DNA of 64,000 bases from Cladorrhinum sp. PSN259 (Eukaryota > Ascomycota > Sordariomycetes > Sordariales > Podosporaceae), in assembly GCA_033725935.1 (NCBI GenBank), contig MU867060.1, positions 496,001-560,000 on the forward strand. Reading direction: 5' to 3'. Below are positions 47,740 to 57,373 of the stretch, in pieces (the first letter of the stretch is position 1; each line of letters opens with the position of its first letter). The position numbers and the translations under genes are program-made. The notes below the pieces were generated by a model. It searched no databases and was not told the DNA's origin. It worked only from the letters and a program-made list of their open reading frames with translations.

Positions 47740-48356
47740 TTCTGTTTTCTGTACAGAGTGATTGTTGCGTATGTGAGGTGTGTCTTGTCGCTGTTGTTAT
47801 TGTTATTTCTCGAGTTTAGTGTGAAATTAAGTAAGGTGTATGTTCGTAAGTTGGGGGTGGTTGATTTAGAACTTCTTGTTTTTGAGTTGTGTATAAGGAG
47901 CTTGAATTTGTGATGTTATGAGAGAAATTTTGGGTACATAGGCTGGATCACGTGCTGTGAATTCATGGTCTTGTTAGATAAAGATAAAAGTCTCAGTAAG
48001 AAGTAAGGGAATAGAGGTGTTATGTATTTGTCTGTAGTAATTGCAAAGAGGAAATACTTGGAAGGTTAACGGGAGAGAAGAAGCTTGAAGTTTAGAACAT
48101 CACTTTGAATGAATCGCAACGAGATGAATAAGCTTATGCAGCTCTCAGTACATGGTGGGGAACGATAAGAGCTACATGGAACTCAAGCAGCAAGATGGTG
48201 GCATGTTTGGTACCTAGGTGCTTCACACATATAAATGCCACTGGCAGGAAAGCTGATGAAAGATGGTGTTGTACAATTTGGTATTGGTATTTTGTTGGTA
48301 CAATGTTTCTATACACAAGCCGACTTCCAAACGCCCCGACTTCTTTACTTGGTCGA
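47740..48356. other. Intergenic, DPH4 promoter
   Basis: About 620 bp between two minus-strand genes; holds the DPH4 promoter and the 3' flank of the mL59 gene. Nothing else recognised. Confidence 0.55.
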
Positions 48357-48975
48357 TTATTTGGGGAATCGGTCCCATTTGTGCTTCCCAACCTGCAGTG
48401 TAAGATGTGTTAGCCAAGATACCACGAAGGATCTTTAGAGAGAATACACACCTTCTTCCATTCCCTGATAAGATTGGGCATCTCCAACATGGCCTTTCTT
48501 CTCTTCTCCATCCTGTAAACCAGCAAGTCAGCTTCACCCTGCCTCCAAAACCCAACAACCAAAACACCAATTGAACGCACTTTGCAACCAGCTGCCTCTC
48601 GTGCTTGTGACCCTTGACCTGCTGCCCAACACCGGTACCCTTGACCCTGAGACCTAGCTCGACCCTCTTGCGTATCCTCTCCTCGGTGCCTTTGGGTGTG
48701 TAGGGCAAGAGCTCTTCAACACCATGCTCGCGGGCGAGCTTCACAAGCTCGGCCTGACGACGCAGCGAGTACTTGGGATCGTGCCACTTGCCGGTGATAG
48801 GATGCTTCATCGGCACAAAAGGGTTCGGCGTCTCTTCTTGGTAGGCGGTCTTGTGGAGGTCTGGGTTGGCGCCCGCGGGGAGCAGCTGCTGGGGAGGGTA
48901 CCGCGCAAGAAAGGTGCGAAGCCTCGGTGGGAGGGCCAGCGCCAGCTGAATGTTTTTTGAGACCGTCGCCGCCAT
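48357..48975 (-). CDS. MRPL25: Mitochondrial large ribosomal subunit protein mL59 (yeast MRPL25)
   Basis: Three exons, 48975-48581, 48512-48452 and 48392-48357, give 163 residues. Introns are 68 and 59 nt, and the last exon holds only eleven codons. Recognisable features are the N-terminal QLALALPPRLRTFLARYPPQ, then the MKHPITGKWHDPKYSLRRQAELVKLARE segment typical of fungal mL59/L25, LLPYTPKGTEERI, and the basic C-terminus ending KWDRFPK. No separate cleavable leader is evident. mL59 is a fungal-specific mitoribosomal protein. It is the second one in this window. Confidence 0.85.
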
Positions 48976-49336
48976 TGTGGTCGTCCAGTCTGCGGGGAGG
49001 CCGTCCTTGTGTGTTTTGTGGTGGCACTTCTGTCAATTCAGATATTCGGATATTCGGACAGCCAGGGCCCTTTGAGCTGGGCGCATCTCGAAAAAAGTTC
49101 CCAGAGGGGTACATTTACACGGTAAACCCTAACCCGGATCTTATCGATTGGCATCCTTGTTCTACGACGCAAGGCAGTTGTCAAAGGTTCTTGTGTAATC
49201 GACATTATTCGTCACAGGGTATCTAGATGCCACATGACAGCACAGTATAGGCGCCTTTACAACGAACACAGCTTATTTATTTCGATTTGGTATCATGGTA
49301 TCGACTAATTACGCTAACATTTGCAAACAGCCCTTG
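48976..49336. other. Intergenic, mL59 promoter
   Basis: About 360 bp between the mL59 start and the PRP28 stop. A tandem ATATTCGGA repeat lies near 49040-49059. Confidence 0.55.
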
Positions 49337-51484
49337 TCATTGCCATCCTCCCTTGCCACCAAAACCTCCACTCTCCTCTACCTTCTTGGGCCCACGAGTC
49401 GGCTTCGACTGAGCCGCCTCGTGCCTCCTTAGTTCCTCAGGAACCTTGGATATAGATGACTTGGAGATAATCTGCTTCAAGTCATACAGGACATCGTTGT
49501 CCTCGTTGCCCAAGAACGTGATGGCCACACCACTCTTGCCCGCACGACCAGTACGACCGATACGATGGGTATAAGCTTCAATGCTGGCGGGCATGTTGAA
49601 GTTGACAACCAAGGAAACATCGGGGACATCGATACCACGACCGGCCAAATCCGTAGCGACCAAGATGTTGACCTGGCCATTGCGCAACGACGCCAGAGAA
49701 GCCTCACGCTGCTCCTGTGTCTTGCTACCGTGCAGTGTAGTTGTAGAGAAGCCCCATGATTTGATATCCTTGGCGACCATCTCGCAGTTTCGTTTGATGT
49801 TGACAAAGACGATGATGGGAGGCTTGAACTGATTGGAGTTGAGAATCTCCTGGAGACGTCTCTTCTTCTTGTCTTCGCCCGAGACGAACTCGACGCGTTG
49901 CTCAACTGTGTCAACGGCTTCTCCTGCATTACCAATGGTAACAATAGCTGGACGGCGCAAATACTTCTTTGCAATCTTTTCCACCAGCGGTGGCATGGTC
50001 GCCGTGTACATCATCGTCTGTCTGTATCTATCCTTACCTCCAAGGTACTTTTTCATCAGTTGCGGGTTCTCTGCTTCCTCTGTGTCTGGCTTCTCGTTTG
50101 TCACGGGGAGTGCATCAAGAATCTTGGTAAGAGGCTCTTCAAAACCCTGGTCGATCATACGATCGGCTTCATCCATGATGATGTAGCAGCACTGTGAAAA
50201 GACAAGAAGGCGTCTCTCAAGGCAGTCAACCAGACGACCGGGTGTGGCAACGATAATCTCTGCTCCGTTCCGAAGCGCAAATGCCTGCTCCTCCAAAGAG
50301 TGACCACCGACGATGCTGACAACTGTAAAACCGAGGGGCGTGGCAAACTTCTTGGCTTCGCTCTCAATTTGTTGTACCAATTCTCTTGTGGGTGCGAGAA
50401 TTAGGGCGTATGGTCCATCGTTCTTGTTGACCTCAGTAAGGGGAGGTAATTCGGAGATGTAAACAAGTAGAGGAAGCAAGAATGCGGCTGTTTTACCGGA
50501 ACCGGTGACGGCAACACCGATCAAGTCTCGTGCCTGGAGGGCAATCGGAATAGCTGCCCTCTGGATAGGAGAAGGCTCTTCATAGCCGACATCATGAACG
50601 ATCTCAAGAAGTCGTCTCGGTAGATTAGACTCATGCCAGCTGCGCATTGGATTCGGGATAGCACCGCCCTTGGTAGCGATGCCATAGTTCTCCTTGAAAA
50701 TACGCCAGTCACGCTCCTTCATATCATCTAGCGATTTCTCGGACCAGTGCACACCCAGACTCTTACGTGCTGCTTGCTGCTTGGCGCGCTCGTGCTGTTC
50801 CAGCAATTGCCTTGCGCGCTGCTCTCCGGTCTCTGGGTCGCCCCGTCGAATAGCATCTGCCTTCCTTCGAACCAACTCATCAGTTTCTTCGTAGCCTCCA
50901 AGCTTGAACATGGGCTCCAATCGATCGGCATAGATGGGGTCGAACGGGCGGCTTGTGTCATCATCCGGATCCCAGTCAAAGTTGAACTTGTTCGCAGCAG
51001 TTCTTCTCCTCTTCTTCTTCGCCGAGAATGTAGATTGGTTGACAACTGGACCCATGTATCGTGCTCGTAGCTCAGCCTGGTCATTCGTTTCCATCTTCAC
51101 CCGCTTGTCGTCATCATTGGGTGCGCCCCGTTTTGCGCCTCGGTTGCCGCGATCATCTCCATTTCTCCCTTCTCGACCTTCTTGTTGTCTTCCACCTCTA
51201 TCATCCGCATTGCGCATAGCCTTGGGGCCGGTGGGAATCTCGTGCTGGTGTCTGTTTCTCGGCGCGCTGTCGCCGTTCGTTACACCGTTGCTGGTTGGTG
51301 CCGTTCCATTCTTCCGTTCTTCTGCTTTTCGCTTGAGCTCTTCCTCTTCCTTTGCCTTCTTTTCTGCAGCCAGACGCTCACGTTCCTTTTTGCTAATAAA
51401 CCTTGGCTTGGATGCAAGCTCTTCTTCGGCCTTTCTCTTGCGCAGCAATGCTGCCAAATCTGGCGGCTCACGACGCGACGCCAT
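49337..51484 (-). CDS. PRP28: Pre-mRNA splicing DEAD-box RNA helicase PRP28
   Basis: Single exon of 715 residues starting at the ATG of MASRREPPDL. PRP28 exchanges U1 for U6 at the 5' splice site. The charged N-terminal 230 residues are rich in Lys, Arg and Glu. A PRP28-specific block follows (KKKRRRTAANKFNFDWDP, DTSRPFDPIYADRLEPMF, ARKSLGVHWSEKSLDDM, RDWRIFKENYGIATKGG). Helicase motifs are complete: Q motif with PIQRAAIP, AVTGSGKT near 320, PTRELVQQ, TPGRLVD, DEAD near 438, TATM (motif III), ATDLAGRGIDV and HRIGRTGRAG near 641. Lack of introns in a gene this long is notable here, as most neighbours have one to four. It is divergent from arg-13, and the intervening region carries the second MITE copy. 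Confidence 0.95.
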   Translation of the reverse strand: MASRREPPDLAALLRKRKAEEELASKPRFISKKERERLAAEKKAKEEEELKRKAEERKNGTAPTSNGVTNGDSAPRNRHQHEIPTGPKAMRNADDRGGRQQEGREGRNGDDRGNRGAKRGAPNDDDKRVKMETNDQAELRARYMGPVVNQSTFSAKKKRRRTAANKFNFDWDPDDDTSRPFDPIYADRLEPMFKLGGYEETDELVRRKADAIRRGDPETGEQRARQLLEQHERAKQQAARKSLGVHWSEKSLDDMKERDWRIFKENYGIATKGGAIPNPMRSWHESNLPRRLLEIVHDVGYEEPSPIQRAAIPIALQARDLIGVAVTGSGKTAAFLLPLLVYISELPPLTEVNKNDGPYALILAPTRELVQQIESEAKKFATPLGFTVVSIVGGHSLEEQAFALRNGAEIIVATPGRLVDCLERRLLVFSQCCYIIMDEADRMIDQGFEEPLTKILDALPVTNEKPDTEEAENPQLMKKYLGGKDRYRQTMMYTATMPPLVEKIAKKYLRRPAIVTIGNAGEAVDTVEQRVEFVSGEDKKKRRLQEILNSNQFKPPIIVFVNIKRNCEMVAKDIKSWGFSTTTLHGSKTQEQREASLASLRNGQVNILVATDLAGRGIDVPDVSLVVNFNMPASIEAYTHRIGRTGRAGKSGVAITFLGNEDNDVLYDLKQIISKSSISKVPEELRRHEAAQSKPTRGPKKVEESGGFGGKGGWQ

Positions 51485-53337
51485 CACTGGTTGGATTTGC
51501 CGGTAATCGAGAGGGTAGGAATAATGCTTGTTCGATCCTGGAGCGTGGCGGAAGTTGAGGTTGAGGACGCGAACTGGAAATCAGAGCTGGAAGGCAATGT
51601 ACAGATGTAGTTGTGGCAGCTGACTGTATGCCAAGGAATCTGATCGCCAGCTGCTGACCGTAAGTGCTGGTAAGATACAAGCTGTATTTACACCCAACCT
51701 TGAGCTTGAGGAAGGAATCTGCGTAAAAGGAGGCAGGGGGTAAAATAGGAGGGAAAATCAAGAAAGAGTAAGGGAGTTAAGGAGGTACAGAAAAGACCCG
51801 GGAATTTGGGAAAGCAAGTTACAAATATAAGAAACAAGGGAAAGTGGCAGATCATATCTTGTACGCCTGTGTGGGATCGATTTATACAATCTAATGCTTA
51901 AATATTTATTAGCTTAGTATATGCCCCATAAAACCGAGGACAGAAACAAGGTACGGAGGCTAATCAAAAATACAAACCGTAAAGAATTAATACCTGGTGA
52001 AATATCCAGCATATGTAGTCAGGAAGGCATTAATAGAAGGCGAACAGGCGTAAAAAGGAGTCAGGGATACATTAATAGAAACCGAATAGGCATAAAAAGG
52101 AGGCAGGAATACATTAACAGAAGCTGAATAGGCGTATAATCAAGTAAAATAGGCATAGGAAAGTGTGAATTGGGCGTATATCGCGCTAACAAATATTTAA
52201 GCATTAGATTGTACCAGTTTTATGCCTGACTTCTCATGCTCTTGATAATAAACGTCTAGTGTATGGGGTCTACTTATGAGGACGGGCTGCAAACAGTCTG
52301 CATTAACGGCCTGACCGAGGTGATCTTGCAAACGGAGCGATATATCCGTGTGAGTAACTTGGCGAGATGGTACACGATGCAATTTCCTAACATCGGCCAG
52401 CCATTGACCCGAAACTCAGTTGAACCATTTTAGAATCCAATTTTTCGACTTCGAATGTTCCTTGATTCTCCACTGCTACCGAGGGCCTTGTAACTCTGAC
52501 AAAGTCTTGAAGCTTTTCATACTTTCAGGCGCCTTGCACCCGACGCTGCCCCTCCTTCCCCACTGGGACTGAACTGCTAAGTGCCAGCGTTGCAACGGCT
52601 GATCCCGTCTGCAATTGGTACCATCCGAAATGGTTACTTCTCAAAATCCTTGATTTTTTTTTTCTCGAAGCTGATGATCTTCACCCGCCAGCCGCAATCA
52701 TGCTTTCTGGTTGATCATTGTCCGATCTCGCAACCGAACACCGGCTTGCTTCATCCCCCTTCTGAGGTGAGGTCCCCTGAGGCCTTGCATTCAAAAGGCG
52801 AGGTGAGCTGCCCCCGTTGTCGAGGATTGCCCTGCTCGAAATCGAGACAAGACCCCGCCATCTCCATCGCATGTGTTTCTTGGGACCCCTAGTGACGGGA
52901 ACGGAGCGGTGACTGGGCATCGAGACTGATCTTTTGAAAAGATCTTATCAATCTATGAGTGGATGCGCCCTCGGTCACACACTCCATTGAAGGGGATCAA
53001 ACATTGTCCTCTATCTACTCTTCTTGGGATCTCCGCTGCGCCATATTGATTCCGGGACCGAGAATTGTGTTTGCCAAAACCTCTATCCAATCCCTTACCC
53101 AAATTCATCCCAAGTCGACCAGCCATCAGCCTGCTGTCACCCTGATCACGGCGCATTTTACCCAGATATCTCCGAGTGATAAATCACAAGCAAGCACCTG
53201 CAGCGGACTTCGTCTGAATAACACTGGTGGTTCAGTCTCTGGTGCAACCGAGGAGGGTATTTGCACTGGGCAGTTTCCCTTAAGCCGATTCTTCACTTCA
53301 ACCCAGGCAGGCGGCACCACCGACTTTTTCACTCAAC
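51485..53337. other. Divergent upstream region of PRP28 and arg-13 with MITE
   Basis: About 1.85 kb holding both promoters. The element at 51887-52211 lies some 400 bp from the PRP28 start. A short upstream frame (ATG at 52955, stop near 52990) precedes arg-13. No other gene recognised. Confidence 0.55.
51887..52211. mobile_element. MITE copy 2 (TIR element flanked by TA)
   Basis: Same family as the element at 32537-32846. Left end CAATCTAATGCTTAAATATT and right end (reverse complement) CAATCTAATGCTTAAATATT match for 20 bp or more and are each bounded by TA (51885-51886, 52212-52213). Its 325 bp contain two clear adjacent 42-bp units and a partial third. The two copies are in the same orientation and align along their full length, differing mainly by transitions and small indels. 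No open frame of substance. Confidence 0.9.
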
Positions 53338-54416
53338 ATGGCTACCACCCGTGGACTCAATCCCGATGTCTCTCCCCTCCCACACACAACCATTTCCACC
53401 ACGCCCATAACCGCTCTCAAGCCGAGGACTGCAGTCATGGAGGCACTTGAAGACATCACATATGGATCTGTGAGTAAATCGTTGCTTTTGTACTACATCC
53501 GTGCTTTACTGACCCCATGTCTCAGATTGCCGGTGTAGTTGGTAAATACATTGAGTATCCATTCGATACAGTCAAGGTCCGGCTGCAATCACAGCCAGAC
53601 CATCTCCCTCTTCAGTACAGGGGCCCTCTTGACTGCTTCCGCCAGTCCATCCGTGCCGACGGGTTCCTCGGCCTCTACCGAGGCATCTCAGCGCCCCTTG
53701 TCGGTGCAGCTCTTGAGAACAGCAGTCTATTCTTTTGGGAACGGATAGGCCGTGGAGCAGCTGTCAAGTTCAACCTCGCTCCCCGCGATGAGCCTCTTCC
53801 GCTTTCGACGCTCTGGCTCACGGGTGCCTTTTCCGGCGCCATGACTTCATTTATCTTGACCCCGGTTGAGCTAGTCAAGTGCAAAATCCAGGTCCCAGAG
53901 ACCGAGGCTGGCGTCATCAAGGCTCCTCTGAAGCCCATTCCCGTCATCAGGGACATTTTCCGCCACCAGGGCATCGCCGGGTTCTGGCACGGCCAGCTGG
54001 GCACCCTGATCCGTGAAGCCGGTGGGTGCGGTGCGTGGTTCGGTTCCAAGGAGACAGCCACCAAACTGTTTCGCCAGTGGAATGAGCAGTCAGCCAAGAG
54101 CGAGGCAGAGATTGCCCAAATGCGTGCCGATGCGATTCCATTGTGGCAGCAGGCTGTTGCTGGCGCATCGGCGGGCATGGCCTACAATTTTCTCTTCTTC
54201 CCTGCCGACACAATTAAGTCGCGCATGCAAACCACGCCGATTGGACAGTCGACGGCTAAGCAGACATTTACGGGCGAGGCAGCGGCGTTGTGGAAGCAGG
54301 CCGGGCTAAAGGGGATGTACAGGGGCTGTGGAATCACCGTGCTAAGGTCGGTGCCCAGCTCGGCATTCATCTTTATAGTGTTTGATGCACTGAAGAAGTA
54401 TCTTCCTATGCAATAG
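53338..54416 (+). CDS. arg-13: Mitochondrial ornithine/basic amino acid carrier ARG-13
   Basis: Two exons, 53338-53469 and 53526-54416, with a 56-nt phase-0 intron, give 340 residues. It is a SLC25 carrier of the inner mitochondrial membrane. Three carrier signatures are present: YPFDTVKVRL, LTPVELVKCKI and FPADTIKSRM, each followed by the downstream G/acidic motif (GFLGLYRG, GIAGFWHG, GLKGMYRG). The sequence closely resembles my recollection of Neurospora ARG-13, the homologue of yeast Ort1. That carrier exports ornithine to the cytosol for arginine synthesis. The N-terminal 35 residues are Thr/Pro-rich and precede the first helix. No perfect TGACTCA (CPC1/Gcn4) site was seen in the 1 kb upstream. 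Confidence 0.93.
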
Positions 54417-54960
54417 TGAGGCAATGGAAGAGAGGATCAAAAGAGGTGTTAGATTGCTTTGATTTCACTGGATATCATTGCACATAATAGGATATCAGCA
54501 GAGTAAGGGGTATCCTAGCAGAGCGGTTGATACGGTGGCATCGATGGGCGGACAGGGCATTACATTATATCTCTTTCGTTATTGTTTCTCATCAGCGGGC
54601 GTTGGGAAAGGCATTTGGGTTCCAGGTCGGAGGGTTGCGCGATATCCTTTTAGAGTAGACGTTTTTTTTCGTCGTTCACAAAAAGAGAGGGGTGTTTAAA
54701 CAAAGAAGGAGGATGGATACACATCAGGTTGCTATCTAAATAGTTTCTTTTAGAAGTACAAGTCGTAGAGGAATCAATCCGTTTTCTTTGCTTATTCATC
54801 TTCGTTCAGGATTTTTGATACACGAACAGTAAAGGGATAAATCAATCCATTTTCATGTCACTTTCTCTTATCATACACAAACCCTAACATCAATACTTCA
54901 TCACTCAATATATCTCTTCTCATCACCGCTGCACTCAAACCACTCCATTCCCCAAGCACC
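54417..54960. other. Convergent intergenic region
   Basis: About 540 bp of 3' flank shared by arg-13 and the TspO gene. AT-rich, no gene recognised. Confidence 0.55.
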
Positions 54961-55624
54961 CTAAGCCCGCTTCTTATCACCTTTCTCGCTCAAATCCCAG
55001 TTGTTTAAATACCCGGTCCCGATGCACAAGTAAGTCGCAAAGCTGAGCCAAGCGAGGTAAGGAGCCAACAACCAGCCGGAAAGACTGTCAACCTTGGTGC
55101 CCCAAAGCCAAGCGAGGTAGCCGTTTACTCCGAGAAGTGACAAGATGTCGACCGTTGCGAGAATGGGACGGTTCATGCCGAAGAAGAGAGGCATCCAAGC
55201 CAGGTTAAGTCCGAGCTGAATGGTGTAGAGTGTGGTGCCCTGGCGGGCGGCTGCGATTGTCGAGGGGAGGCTAAGTGGTGATGTGCCCAGGAAGTAGGCT
55301 CTGTGGGCTGCGTAGCCCATTAGGCCGTAGAGGATGGTCCATACGGGGCCGAAGACGGCTGGTGGTGGGCGGAGAGGAGGTTGTTTCAGCGAAAGGTATT
55401 TTCTTGGGACTCCTTCCTTGGCTGGATAAGAGAAATGTTAGTTCGTTGGTGATTACTAAAATTAATGTGTAGAGGGGAAGGTAGAAGGGGGGAACGGGCG
55501 GGGAGAGCGTACGTCGAGTGCTGTAGCCTACTGCTGTTCCTAGGGCGATTGGCACCAGGATTGAGGTAGGTAGACTCCGAAAGACGGATTCGGGGAGTGT
55601 TAGTTGGGGAAGGTAGGTCGTCAT
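54961..55624 (-). CDS. TspO/MBR (translocator protein) family membrane protein
   Basis: Two exons, 55624-55513 and 55421-54961, with a 91-nt intron, give 190 residues. The family (bacterial TspO, animal TSPO) comprises five-helix membrane proteins that bind tetrapyrroles and sterols. Family signatures visible are PPPAVFGPVWTILYGLMGYA in the first loop and helix 2, IQLGLNLAWMPLFFGMNRP (the N-W-P/F motif of helix 3), and LAPYLAWLSFATYLCIGTGY in helix 5 with the usual aromatic residues. In animals it sits in the outer mitochondrial membrane; localisation in fungi is less settled. The role here cannot be deduced from the neighbours. Confidence 0.9.
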
Positions 55625-57373
55625 GGTTGTTGCGTTAGTGTGTATATCGAAGCTAAGATTACGGTTCTTGAATTGAAGCTATTGAACTGTTCAATACCGC
55701 CTTTGAATGTCGAGGAACTTGTGTTTTGTGTAATCGTGTGCGAGGTTTGGATATTGGTAGTTTTATAAAAGGGACCCTAAAAGATGGACGCGGGTATGAC
55801 GACATATACTTGCGCTAATGTGGGACGGGAGCGGGTACTTCGTCGTTGTACCTTTATTGGATGAGGAGCTGAGAAACTCCAAGAGTGGTAACAATGTAAA
55901 CAAACTGAGAGGGACGACATAGACGCCGAGTATGGTAACTTGCGTGAATCTTAAAGTGTAAATGGGCTACGAGAAGTATACCTACAAGACAAGAAGACGG
56001 ACATGAGGTTTATTATACTTATTTCCCCGAGAACCCAATGTTCAAAATGAGAACCGAATTAGCTGGAATCATCTCATGGGATCTAACACAGATTGCTCTC
56101 TTCCATCCGATCTTCTGTGAATAAGCTGAGCCCATGGGATCGAGCAATCTGATTGTGGATAGCCGCGACTATTTCCTCGAACTCCTGACCGGCGGGAAGG
56201 AACGGTCAAACTGTTGGGAGCTGCAAAATGGCATTCAGTACCCGGTTTGCTGTTGCAAACAGGCAACGCAGCAAAGCGGGCGGAGGCGGAATTAAAAATG
56301 CGCATCTCAAGAAGCCTTTAATCCGCCGACTACTAACAACCTGACCTCGAAGCAGCAGTTCTGTGTTCGTGGATGCCTTCGTTCGTTCTTCCCCAGATCG
56401 AATGGTGGGGCAACAGTTCCAGTTCCTGGTCGCATGCGGATCATTCCAGGTTGCCTGAATACCTACCAGCCCTCCAACTGGCCCACATTAGTCAGAACAG
56501 CACGTGACTCACACTGAGCAAGGCCCGAGAGGGCGAGACAAGAGCTACAAGATTCAAGAACAGTGGGAGAAGTGGGGACCCGCCGCGCTGGCCCGGCAAG
56601 CAAGCGAATTCCGCATCCATTCAGCAGCGCCATCTGCCCCGTCGCTCGTCGCGATCCCAACGCCAACCTGGAAACATCACAGCGCGCGCACCCATCCGCT
56701 GGCTTGTGTTGGGAGTCATCATCGCCGCATATTCATCGGCCCTCAGCCAGTAATTGTTCGTCTTGCTTTTTTCTTTTACTCTTCCCTTCATACCAATTCT
56801 CCGCCATTTTTTATTTCCTGCATTGTTTTCTCTGTGCTCCTATCATCTGGAGTTCCTCTGTTAGCATGGCTGGCTAGCTGTCGTCTCTCCGCCTGCACTT
56901 TAACCATCAATGTCAGCTTCACCCTTACTCCCTTTTGCCTCCACCATAACTACCTACCTACCTACCTCCCGTCGTCGAGTCGCTCGTGTTCAGTCACAAT
57001 GCCTACTCATATCTTCTTTATTTACTCTGGCGGCTTCATGCGCCATTGTTTTTGTTGTTGTCATCACCTTCCACCTCCTCTTCCTCATCGCTTGCCCACT
57101 TCTCCCTGATCTTCGCTCTCCTTTCTCCCTCTCTTTTTTATCCGCCCTACCGAGAGTCATCGTTCTAACTCGCAATCATTCCGCCAAACAGTGGTTACGT
57201 TGAACAATCAATTCATAGCCGCAAACAATAGTACCACAAAACCGCCAACGCCCCTCAACGCTTCCGACCGTTGTACTCATCTGGGATTCACAAACCTTCG
57301 CTCCGAAACCCAAGGCTTGCAACAAGGGTTCGGTTGATTAGTACAATAAGGGCCTTCAATACTCCTCGTCGCA
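55625..57373. other. 1.75-kb divergent upstream region of TspO and ARS2 genes
   Basis: Contains both promoters and probably a long pyrimidine-rich 5' UTR for the ARS2 gene (56750-57370, with a (CTAC)n tract near 56949-56966). No coding sequence is convincing. Confidence 0.5.
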
